From Bacillota bacterium (lineage in GTDB: Bacteria > Bacillota > Desulfotomaculia > Desulfotomaculales > Desulfotomaculaceae): a stretch of DNA of 6,598 nucleotides. Below the pieces are notes generated by a model. It had not been told where the DNA came from, searched no databases, and saw nothing but the letters and a program-made list of their open reading frames with translations. Of the stretch, positions 1 to 5,403 are shown in pieces. The position numbers and the translations under genes were made by a program. Every line of letters starts with the position of its first letter. The stretch's first letter is position 1. The DNA lies in NCBI GenBank assembly GCA_023481335.1, contig JAMCWI010000116.1, forward strand, positions 1 to 6,598, read 5' to 3'.

Positions 1-710
1 ATGCCGTAAAAATACCGGTTTTCGTAAAACTGACCGTCGAAGCTGTAGACCCAGTTAAGGTAGCCCGTAAGGTCCAGGAAAAAGGGGCCAGCGGGATTAC
101 CGCCATTAATCGCTTACCGGCCCTGGAAATCGACTTGAAAACCGGCCGCCCGATACTGCATAGCACGTTTGCCGGTGTCAACGGTCCCTGGATGCGTCCC
201 ATTATGCTCAAGTGGGTGGCCAAGATTGCCCGGGAGATTGACATTCCCATTTCTGCTACCAACGGCATTTGGAACTTTCAGGACGTGGTGAAGGCCATCA
301 TGGCGGGGGCTAGCACGGTACAAACCTGTACCGCCCTGATGTACAGCCCCCGGGGCTACAAAAAGATTGGCGATTTTATTCAGGGGCTGAAAAATTTCAT
401 GGTCAGCCAGGGTTATCAGAGTGTCAAGGAAATGCGCGGTATTACCCTAAACCAGATTCTTACCTGGGACAAGGTGGACAGGGAAAGCCGTGCTGTTTCC
501 ATAGTGGAAGAGGAAAAATGCAATGGGTGCCAGGAATGCCAGCACTGGTGCTTTTACGAGGCCATTTCATACTCATTGGTGGGCGGGAAGCAAAAGGCCT
601 CCATTGAATCCAAGAAGTGCGATGGATGCGGCCTGTGTGCCTCTCTGTGCCCCAAGGGCGCCATTTTTATGGAAGGGCCGGTACCTATTTACCTTGGGGA
701 TTTTAACTAA
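1..710 (+). CDS. Dihydropyrimidine/dihydroorotate dehydrogenase-like flavoprotein with C-terminal 2x[4Fe-4S] ferredoxin domain (5' partial)
   Basis: The gene is open from the left edge (first whole codon at base 3) to TAA at 708-710, giving 235 visible residues. Visible residues 1-145 read as the second half of a DHOD/PreA-type TIM barrel: a VFVKL strand, an A-I-N-R loop, then AGVNG followed by RPIMLKWV, and a late ATNGIWN...IMAGASTVQTCTALM segment, where these enzymes bind FMN phosphate. The tail is a bacterial ferredoxin: C173/C176/C179/C183 and C206/C209/C212/C216-P, both CxxCxxCxxxC. Known relatives such as the PreA subunit of NAD-dependent dihydropyrimidine dehydrogenase pass electrons between FMN and iron-sulfur clusters. 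The usual Gly-Gly of the family's GGI and GGxSG motifs is replaced here (NGI, AGVNG), and the first cluster lacks the usual Pro after its fourth Cys, so the substrate may differ from pyrimidines. An internal TTG at 135 is not the start, because homology continues upstream of it. The active-site loop is outside the window. Fold and cofactors are fairly secure; the substrate is unknown. Confidence 0.85.
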   Translation, partial: AVKIPVFVKLTVEAVDPVKVARKVQEKGASGITAINRLPALEIDLKTGRPILHSTFAGVNGPWMRPIMLKWVAKIAREIDIPISATNGIWNFQDVVKAIMAGASTVQTCTALMYSPRGYKKIGDFIQGLKNFMVSQGYQSVKEMRGITLNQILTWDKVDRESRAVSIVEEEKCNGCQECQHWCFYEAISYSLVGGKQKASIESKKCDGCGLCASLCPKGAIFMEGPVPIYLGDFN

Positions 711-720
711 AGGAATTTTA

Positions 721-771
721 ATGGCAAAAGTGGCCACATTGGGACTGCTAATTAACAATCCAGGAACCTAA
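721..771 (+). CDS. Very short ORF (16 codons), possible gene remnant or leader peptide
   Basis: An ATG at 721 is preceded by AAGGA at 710-714 (6-nt spacing) and begins 10 nt after the flavoprotein stop, as a tightly coupled next gene would. It encodes MAKVATLGLLINNPGT and then meets TAA at 769-771, 57 nt before ppsB. I do not recognise the peptide. It may be the surviving start of a gene lost by deletion, a translated leader, or chance. Support is limited to the ribosome site and the spacing. Confidence 0.3.
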   Translation: MAKVATLGLLINNPGT

Positions 772-828
772 CCCACCCGCTTGCGATAAGCAGCTATTTT
801 TACTTCTTTCAAGGAGGAATCAGGCCAA

Positions 829-1893
829 ATGAAGCTAGTCTACTGGATAAAGGAGCTGGGTCAGGATGACTTAAACGAGGTTGGTAAGAAATGTGCAAAT
901 TTAGGAGAGATGACCAAAAAAGGTTTACCTGTCCCTCCTGGCTTTGCCATTTCCGTGGAGGCATACAGAAGGTTCATGTTGGAAACGGGCATTAATGAAG
1001 AAATACAACAAATCATTAGAAATGGTGGGGATGTTATTGGACGTATTGACCAGTTGGAATTAATGAGCAGAAAAATACGCTCAACTATAGAATCCCTTTC
1101 CATGCCGGATGATATTAAAGAAGAGATTTTGTCTTACTATCACGAGTTATCAAAGCAGGCGCGGAAAGAACATTTGAAGGTTGCCGTCCGTTCCAGTGGC
1201 GCCGTAAGTATGCCGGGTAGCTACGAAACTTATTTATACGTCCACGGCGATTATGACATTATTGAAAAAGTTATCAAGGTATGGAGCAGCACATTCAATG
1301 CCCGTTCCATAAACCACAGGCTAGAAAAGAAAATGAACCTGTTAGATACCCCCATCGGAGTTGCGGTGATCAAGATGGTAAACGCTTCCGCAGCAGGTGT
1401 GCTTTTTACAATCAATCCCCTCACCAGTGACCGCTCAAAAATGCTTGTGGAAGCCAACTACGGGTTAGGTGAAAGTGTGGTTTCCGGGCGGGTTGGCCCT
1501 GACCGGTACAAGATGAACAGGATCACTCAAACCGTGGAGGAAAAGGTTCTTGGCGCCAAGGAAGAGGAATGCGTTTATATCCCAGACAAGGGCGGAGTGG
1601 TGTTCCAACCCGTACCGGAAAACAGGCGCAATGGCTTTTGTCTGTCCGACCAAGACCTTATACAGCTATTGCAGTTGGGAAAGAAGGTTGAGGCATATTT
1701 TGGGGGTGTCCCTCAAGACATTGAATTCGCCTTTGACCGGGACCTGCAGTTAAAGGATAACCTTTTTATACTGCAGGCGCGTCCGGAACAGACACATGCA
1801 GCCAATAAAAAAAGTCGGAAGCCCTTAACCACCAGTGACGGCATGAACTATATTTCTAACTTTCTCTCAGAGGGCATTAAAATCGGCAAATAG
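829..1893 (+). CDS. ppsB: Phenylphosphate synthase small subunit PpsB-like (PEP synthase N-terminal ATP-grasp domain)
   Basis: This 354-aa protein is essentially only the nucleotide-binding half of PEP synthase (PPDK_N fold). Motifs in order are VPPGFAIS near residues 36-43, the P-loop-equivalent VAVRSS at 118-123 (R121), AGVLFT at 189-194, GLGES at 212-216, PQDIE at 295-299 with a likely Mg2+-ligand acid, and the closing ILQARPEQT at 314-322. It ends there with no swivelling-histidine or PEP-binding domain, and the size matches the about 40-kDa subunit of phenylphosphate synthase. In the known enzyme this subunit helps the large subunit transfer the beta-phosphoryl group of ATP to phenol via a phosphohistidine. 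ATG 829 is preceded by AAGGAGGA at 811-818. The partner-like gene starts at 5404. A lone PEP-synthase fragment is the alternative, but its intact motifs and the neighbouring ppsA and ubiD-like genes favour PpsB. A phenol analogue could be the true substrate. The TAG stop lies 2 nt before an insertion-element end. Confidence 0.85.
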   Translation: MKLVYWIKELGQDDLNEVGKKCANLGEMTKKGLPVPPGFAISVEAYRRFMLETGINEEIQQIIRNGGDVIGRIDQLELMSRKIRSTIESLSMPDDIKEEILSYYHELSKQARKEHLKVAVRSSGAVSMPGSYETYLYVHGDYDIIEKVIKVWSSTFNARSINHRLEKKMNLLDTPIGVAVIKMVNASAAGVLFTINPLTSDRSKMLVEANYGLGESVVSGRVGPDRYKMNRITQTVEEKVLGAKEEECVYIPDKGGVVFQPVPENRRNGFCLSDQDLIQLLQLGKKVEAYFGGVPQDIEFAFDRDLQLKDNLFILQARPEQTHAANKKSRKPLTTSDGMNYISNFLSEGIKIGK

Positions 1894-1895
1894 TT

Positions 1896-1917
1896 TTAAA
1901 CTTGAATCCGGTAAGTA
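1896..1917 (+). repeat. Left terminal inverted repeat
   Basis: This copy pairs with 2359-2380. The inner 12 bases (ATCCGGTAAGTA, 1906-1917) are identical in inverted orientation. The outer ten positions have three mismatches, at 1898, 1904 and 1905. Confidence 0.75.
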
Positions 1918-1949
1918 ACAGCCGTTTTTTCTTTCGAGGCGGCAGTTAC
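1915..1949. repeat. Subterminal imperfect inverted repeat at the left end of the element
   Basis: GTAACAGCCG (1915-1924) and CGGCAGTTAC (1940-1949) can form a 9-bp stem with a central A-A mismatch and a 15-nt loop that contains a T6 run. It overlaps the inner edge of the left terminal repeat and the last codon of the broken transposase ORF. No T-run follows the stem on the + strand, so it is not a standard terminator for ppsB. It may be an end-proximal structure of the insertion element. Confidence 0.5.
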
Positions 1950-2218
1950 CAGAAATAGGATATAATGTTAAGCATTGTAGGCCGTATGTATTTAGTTGAG
2001 ACATCATAGCCAATGGCATTTTTAAAGGTTTCAAAGAGCCCGAAGTTGCCGCAACTGGTGACGCTGTTGTTATTAAAGGCAATTGGCAAATTGGTTTTGT
2101 CAGTAAATTTCCTTAACTTTGCCAAAGCAATTTGGTGTTTTCGTTCCATCGCACGAATTTGCTGGCGGCTGAGAGCTTCTAATTGATAATTGGTGAGTAA
2201 CCGTGTTACCATACTCAT
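1946..2218 (-). pseudogene. Truncated transposase N-terminus (90 codons)
   Basis: The reading frame starts at ATG (complement of 2216-2218) with AAGGAGG (complement of 2227-2233) 8 nt upstream, so it was once a properly initiated gene. The first 40 residues are basic and helical (MSMVTRLLTNYQLEALSRQQ, then RAMERKHQIALAKLRKF). They are followed by LPIAFNNNSVTSCGNFGLFETF, which resembles the start of IS1380/IS4-type DDE transposases, where a short beta stretch leads to a Thr/Ser-x-x-Gly-Gly-Leu-x-Leu-hydrophobic element. The frame ends at TAA soon afterwards (1946-1948), with no room for the DDE catalytic core before the left inverted repeat. I infer an internal deletion that left the start of the gene. 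A genuine small protein of unknown function is the alternative. The family assignment rests on pattern memory only. Confidence 0.55.
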
Positions 2219-2290
2219 GAGGACACCCTCCTTGGGTAGTGGTATGGTGTGGTTACTTTATCAATTACCCAAAACCGAGCGGTGTTCCTC
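2219..2290 (-). promoter_or_regulatory. Nested hairpin sequestering the transposase ribosome binding site
   Basis: Two nested inverted repeats bracket the ribosome site. The outer one is GAGGACACC (2219-2227) with GGTGTTCCTC (2281-2290), with one bulged base. The inner one is TTGGGTA (2232-2238) with TACCCAA (2266-2272). On the - strand transcript the AAGGAGG (complement of 2227-2233) would be largely inside the stem, directly before the ATG. Insertion sequences such as IS10, IS50 and IS200 use comparable structures to stop translation of read-through messages. That is the role inferred here. Confidence 0.5.
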
Positions 2291-2297
2291 TTTTTTT
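2219..2297 (+). terminator. Possible intrinsic terminator between ppsB and the UPF0261 gene
   Basis: Read on the + strand, the nested stem (9 bp with one bulge plus 7 bp) is followed immediately by seven Ts (2291-2297), the layout of a rho-independent terminator. The apical loop is long (about 27 nt) and the arms are separated by an asymmetric internal loop, so efficiency is uncertain. If active, it would block read-through from ppsB. Confidence 0.35.
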
Positions 2298-2333
2298 GTT
2301 AAATTTTTTGCATGATTTTTGGCGCATCAGCCC

Positions 2334-2362
2334 TTGTTTTTACTGGTTTTTTGGTTTATACT
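2334..2362 (+). promoter_or_regulatory. Sigma-A-type promoter, outward-facing at the right end of the element
   Basis: TTGTTT (2334-2339) and TATACT (2357-2362) are separated by exactly 17 nt. The -10 box matches TATAAT at five of six positions and the -35 keeps TTG. Initiation would fall near 2369, leaving a leader of about 57 nt before the UPF0261 start codon. The -10 box overlaps the right terminal inverted repeat, so the element seems to supply the promoter of the next gene. Confidence 0.5.
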
Positions 2363-2380
2363 TACCGGATCTAAGTTAAA
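2359..2380 (-). repeat. Right terminal inverted repeat
   Basis: TACTTACCGGAT (2359-2370) is the exact reverse complement of the left copy's 1906-1917. The match continues outward with three mismatches and ends near TTAA at 2376-2379. Confidence 0.75.
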
Positions 2381-2412
2381 TCTTGGTTAAGGTGATTTTT
2401 CTAAAATTTTTT

Positions 2413-2417
2413 AGGAG
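2413..2417 (+). promoter_or_regulatory. Ribosome binding site that fixes the UPF0261 start
   Basis: AGGAG at 2413-2417 lies 8 nt before ATG 2426. The in-frame GTG at 2417 overlaps this site, so it cannot be the start. Upstream, CTAAAA (2401-2406) and TTTTAG (2409-2414) are complementary and partly cover the site, but a 2-nt loop makes that stem doubtful. Confidence 0.7.
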
Positions 2418-2425
2418 TGAAGACA

Positions 2426-3676
2426 ATGCCGCAAAAATGTATTTTGGTGACGGTTAACCTTGACACCCGCGGTCCCGAATTTGCCTTTGTGAAGGAAGCC
2501 ATTGAAAAACGGGGATTGAAGCCAATAATTATGGACTTTTCCATGGAAATGGAACCGCCATCTCCCGGTGGTGACATTACCTGTGAAGAGGTTGCAAAGG
2601 CCGGTGGGATGTCCATCGAAGAGGTGAGATACAACTACAACAAAGCCGACAGAAATAAAGTCACCGAAAATCAAATTACTGGCGGCCGAAAAATAGCACA
2701 ACAACTTTTTAAAGAAGGAAAAATCCACGGCGCCTTTGGTGTGGGAGGCGGGACATCAACACTTATATCCACCAGTATTATGAAAATATTGCCCTTTGGT
2801 TTTCCAAAACTTATGGCTTCACCCATGGCTGCGCACCCAAGATATATAGATAAATATGTGGGCACCAAGGACATAACCATGCACCACACGGTGCTTGATA
2901 TAGTTGGCTTAAACCCGCTGTTAAAAATGCAGATGATGAATGCCGTGGGTGCAATATGTGGGATGGTGGAAATGTCGGAAGGATGGGGTATAGATAAGAA
3001 AGAAATGCCTGTTGTGGCGGTGACTGGGTTTGGCAGTGCGGAAAGAGCGGTGGAGCATGCCATAGGCTTTTTGGAAAATTTAAATTACCAGCCAATTGTT
3101 TGCCATTCCCAGGGAGTTGGCGACAAGGCGATGGATGAAATGATCGCTGACGGCTTTTTTGACGGGGTGATCGACTTTGTTACCGGCGGTATTTCAGATG
3201 AGTTGTTTAACGGGAACTGTGCCGGGGGCCCAAACAGAATATTGGCGGCCTGCAGGGCTAAAGTACCGCAAGTTGTATGCCCTGGTGGTTTGGATAAAAT
3301 CAGTTATGGCGGCCGCAGCGATCTACAGGAGAGATTCAGCAGCAGAAAAATGAAAATTACCGATTTCACACGGGTTCAGGTTAGGACATCGCCTGAGGAA
3401 TGTGAACAAATCGCCCGGGTTGTGGCGGAAAGGCTTAATGAAGCGGTGGCCCCGACTATATTTCTGTACCCCCAAAAAGGCTGGTCGGCAATGAGTGAAG
3501 AGGGAATGCATTTATACTATCCCGAAGCACATGAAGCATTTTTGAGGGAGATTAAAGAGCACTTGAAAAAGGAAATCAAACTCGTGGAGGTGCCCCTGGC
3601 CCTTAACTCCAGGGAATTTGCCAGGAAAGCAGTAGAGATGTTCGATCAGCTGTATAAGAGTCTAGAAAAGTTGTGA
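2426..3676 (+). CDS. UPF0261 / Tm-1-like ATP-binding domain protein
   Basis: The 416-aa product has the two-domain layout of UPF0261, about the family's usual length of 400 aa. The N-terminal Rossmann-like half begins CILVTVNLDTRGPEFAFVKE and carries the glycine-rich FGVGGGTST loop (about 104-112), followed by ASPMAAHPRYID and GTKDITMHHTVLDIVGLN. The C-terminal half contains GFGS, CHSQGVGDKAMDEMI (226 onward), TGGISDEL and CPGGLDKISYGG (285 onward), and it ends in a helical tail. The family is named from the tomato Tm-1 antiviral protein, whose N-terminal domain binds ATP. No bacterial reaction is established to my knowledge. No signal peptide or membrane segment is seen, so it should be cytoplasmic. 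It is framed by ppsB and ubiD-like genes, so a role in handling the aromatic substrate or its phosphorylated form is possible. It appears to be transcribed from the promoter at 2334-2362. Family call is confident, function is not. Confidence 0.85.
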   Translation: MPQKCILVTVNLDTRGPEFAFVKEAIEKRGLKPIIMDFSMEMEPPSPGGDITCEEVAKAGGMSIEEVRYNYNKADRNKVTENQITGGRKIAQQLFKEGKIHGAFGVGGGTSTLISTSIMKILPFGFPKLMASPMAAHPRYIDKYVGTKDITMHHTVLDIVGLNPLLKMQMMNAVGAICGMVEMSEGWGIDKKEMPVVAVTGFGSAERAVEHAIGFLENLNYQPIVCHSQGVGDKAMDEMIADGFFDGVIDFVTGGISDELFNGNCAGGPNRILAACRAKVPQVVCPGGLDKISYGGRSDLQERFSSRKMKITDFTRVQVRTSPEECEQIARVVAERLNEAVAPTIFLYPQKGWSAMSEEGMHLYYPEAHEAFLREIKEHLKKEIKLVEVPLALNSREFARKAVEMFDQLYKSLEKL

Positions 3677-3678
3677 CA

Positions 3679-3693
3679 GAGTCTTTACGACTC
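3679..3693 (+). other. Small hairpin just after the UPF0261 stop
   Basis: GAGTC (3679-3683) and GACTC (3689-3693) form a 5-bp stem with a TTTAC loop, starting 3 nt after the TGA. No T-tract follows, so it is not an intrinsic terminator. It could act as a 3'-end protecting stem or be part of the larger structured region downstream. Confidence 0.35.
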
Positions 3694-3695
3694 CA

Positions 3696-3820
3696 AATGG
3701 GCTGTCAGAAACAAGCATGGCACGAAAGCGCCAGCGGGACGGAGCGAAGCGTATATGGACATGCGTGAGCATCCGGACCGGCGGGGCTGACAAAGCCAGG
3801 CGAAGTTTATCACAGCCATT
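3696..3820. repeat. Structured, repeat-like intergenic element (possible ncRNA or interspersed palindromic repeat)
   Basis: The block is clearly GC-richer than its AT-rich flanks and is bounded by an inverted repeat: AATGG(G)CTGT at about 3696-3705 and ACAGCCATT at 3812-3820. Inside are several stems. A GAAA-loop hairpin lies at 3719-3732, ATGC-GTGA-GCAT is a perfect GNRA tetraloop at 3761-3772 that can be extended by GG/CC, and GGCT/AGCC lies at 3785-3797. GTCAG (3704-3708) can alternatively pair with CTGAC (3787-3791). There is no convincing ORF. It looks like a folded RNA or a dispersed repeat of the kind found in many copies in some Bacillota genomes. I do not recognise the family and do not find a match to the common riboswitch cores. 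The strand is unknown; as part of the + strand transcript it would lie in the leader of the ubiD-like gene. Confidence 0.5.
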
Positions 3821-3924
3821 CTAGATAAAAAAAATACAGTGGGTCAATAGAGGTTAAACACAGATTTTGCATACAGGTGTTATTTTGATTTGGCAGTTAA
3901 ATTGTTTGTCGAGGAGGAAAAGGT

Positions 3925-5337
3925 ATGAGCTTCACTAGTCTAAGGGATTTTATCGAACTTCTTAAAGAAGGAGGTGAAATGAAAAGTATTAAGGCAGAGG
4001 TCGATTGGAACCTGGAGTTAAGCCATATTGCCAAAAAGAATGAAGAAAAAGGCGGTCCCGCCCTGTTATTTGAAAATGTGAAAGGATATAAAACACCGGT
4101 TCTTACCAGTGTCTTTAGCAATACCAGGCGACTTGCCATGGCCTTTGGAATGCCGCCGAAATCCACTATTTTTGAGATGGCCAAGAAATGGATCGAGGTA
4201 ACTGCCGGGGGCGGTATTCTCCCAAAAGCAGTACATGACGGCCCCATAATGGAGAACCAGAAAACGGGTGACGATATCGACCTTTTTGAATTACCCGTCC
4301 CGAAGTACTTTCCTAAAGACGGCGGCCGCTACTTTGGCACGGCGGTTTCACTGGTCACCAAGGATCCGGAAACGGGCTTTATCAATCTGGGCACTTACCG
4401 GATGGAGATATTGGATAAGAAAAGCCTGGGCGCATTGATCTTAAAAGGCAAAGACGCCGATGTCATCATGAAAAAATACCAGGCCCGTGGCCAGTTGATG
4501 CCTGCGGCGGCAGTAGTCGGTATGGATCCCCGTTTGTTTTTCCTCTCGGCGGCATCTTTGCCTTACGGTGTCAGTGAATATGATATTGCCGGCGCGCTCA
4601 TGGGTAAGCCGGTAGAAGTTATAGAAAGTTCAGTTACCGGGCTACAAATCCCTGCTGATGCAGAAATTGTCGCAGAAGGCTTTATCGACCCCGATCCCAA
4701 GAATTACCGCGACGAGGGGCCCTTTGGCGAATACACCGGATATTACTCTAAAGGCCGCAAGCCCCAGCCGTGGCTGAATGTAAAGCGTGTTTTACACCGC
4801 CACCGCCCGATTTTCTGGGGTACTTCAGTGGGACGCCCGCCAACGGATAACGTAACGGTTCATTCGCTGACTAAGACGGCAGCCCTTTGGAGCCAGCTTA
4901 ACGAAATGAAAGTCCCCGGGATCCAGTCCGTTTATTTTCCAGAATCAGCCGGGCGTTTTTGGGCGGTGGTTTCCGTAAAGCAGATGTACCCAGGACATGG
5001 GCGGCACGCCGGGTTGGCTGCGTTTTCTACTGTAGTCGGCAACTATGGAGTTAAGGGAGTTATTGTAGTCGACGACGACATTCGCGCCGATGACTGGGAC
5101 AGAGTAATGTGGGCTCTATCGGTCAGGTACAACCCGGTCGAGGATACCGAAATCATTAAAAAAGGTCGATCCACAGCATTAGACCCTTCATTGCCGGCAT
5201 CAAATCGACATATAACTTCGAGGATTTTAATGGATGCCACAATTCCCTACGAATGGGAGGATAAGCCCGAATTGGTTGACCTGGACAAAGACATAATGCA
5301 TCGGGTTAACGAACGGTGGAGTGAGTTTGGCATCTAA
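3925..5337 (+). CDS. UbiD-family (de)carboxylase, candidate phenylphosphate carboxylase subunit
   Basis: The 470-aa protein is full length for UbiD (about 53 kDa, like the large subunits of phenylphosphate carboxylase). The catalytic triad is visible: R159 in NLGTYR, with E264 and E269 in EGPFGE. N154 of the same strand and E218 in SEYDIAG correspond to metal/prenylated-FMN-phosphate ligands. C-terminal family motifs follow: KQMYPGHG (352 onward), VVDDDI (381 onward) and LDPS (419 onward). The metal-ligand His found in Fdc1 and E. coli UbiD about 16-18 residues after the Arg is not apparent; the aligned stretch reads LKGKD (173-177). ATG 3925 follows GAGGAGG (3911-3917). Flanking ppsB and ppsA suggest it carboxylates phenylphosphate to 4-hydroxybenzoate, probably with additional subunits outside the window. 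Decarboxylation of a hydroxybenzoate, or carboxylation of another aromatic, are alternatives. No UbiX (the prenyltransferase that makes prFMN) gene is visible here. Confidence 0.85.
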   Translation: MSFTSLRDFIELLKEGGEMKSIKAEVDWNLELSHIAKKNEEKGGPALLFENVKGYKTPVLTSVFSNTRRLAMAFGMPPKSTIFEMAKKWIEVTAGGGILPKAVHDGPIMENQKTGDDIDLFELPVPKYFPKDGGRYFGTAVSLVTKDPETGFINLGTYRMEILDKKSLGALILKGKDADVIMKKYQARGQLMPAAAVVGMDPRLFFLSAASLPYGVSEYDIAGALMGKPVEVIESSVTGLQIPADAEIVAEGFIDPDPKNYRDEGPFGEYTGYYSKGRKPQPWLNVKRVLHRHRPIFWGTSVGRPPTDNVTVHSLTKTAALWSQLNEMKVPGIQSVYFPESAGRFWAVVSVKQMYPGHGRHAGLAAFSTVVGNYGVKGVIVVDDDIRADDWDRVMWALSVRYNPVEDTEIIKKGRSTALDPSLPASNRHITSRILMDATIPYEWEDKPELVDLDKDIMHRVNERWSEFGI

Positions 5338-5403
5338 GGACCTCACTGACGGAAAGCATGAGATTACAAGGTTACAAAAAATTTAAAATAGGAGGAAGGA
5401 ATA

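Larger units (their letters stand above)
1896..2380. mobile_element. Decayed insertion sequence / MITE-like element with terminal inverted repeats
   Basis: The ends carry an inverted repeat: the 12-mer ATCCGGTAAGTA at 1906-1917 is exactly reverse-complemented at 2359-2370. Extending outward to 1896 and 2380 gives 19 matches in 22 positions. TTAA occurs at both outer edges (1896-1899 and 2376-2379) and may be a target duplication, although the left copy is followed by one extra A. Between the ends lies only a - strand ORF resembling the first part of a transposase, so the element is about 480 bp, far too short for an autonomous IS with a DDE transposase. It sits 2 nt after the ppsB stop and separates that gene from the UPF0261 gene. 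TTAA targeting and the N-terminal protein pattern are compatible with the IS1380/piggyBac-related group, but I cannot confirm a family. Confidence 0.7.

Noticed and set aside
135..710. TTG at 135 as the start of the flavoprotein gene
   Set aside because: The frame is open to the left edge and the upstream residues (VFVKL, then A-I-N-R) fit the same TIM barrel, so the gene is cut by the window rather than starting here.
779..801. GCTT/AAGC hairpin followed by T5 as a terminator before ppsB
   Set aside because: The stem is only 4 bp and the T-tract is interrupted, too weak to support.
2320..2340. Sigma-54 promoter (TGGCGC ... TTG)
   Set aside because: The -24-like box is acceptable but the spacing to any TTGC-like -12 box is wrong.
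2417..2428. GTG at 2417 as the start of the UPF0261 gene
   Set aside because: It overlaps the AGGAG ribosome site. ATG 2426 has correct 8-nt spacing and the family N-terminus begins directly after it.
2671..3063. 130-aa - strand ORF inside the UPF0261 gene
   Set aside because: It is antisense to a clear coding region, with a low-complexity Pro/Ser/Ile-rich composition and no recognisable domain.
3719..3797. Cyclic-di-GMP (GEMM) riboswitch core
   Set aside because: CGAAAG followed by GGGACG is faintly similar, but the conserved P1 strand, the tetraloop-receptor side and the closing GC-rich stem are not present.
3867..3895. Promoter upstream of the ubiD-like gene starting at TTGCAT (3867-3872)
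   Set aside because: No acceptable -10 box lies 16-18 nt downstream.
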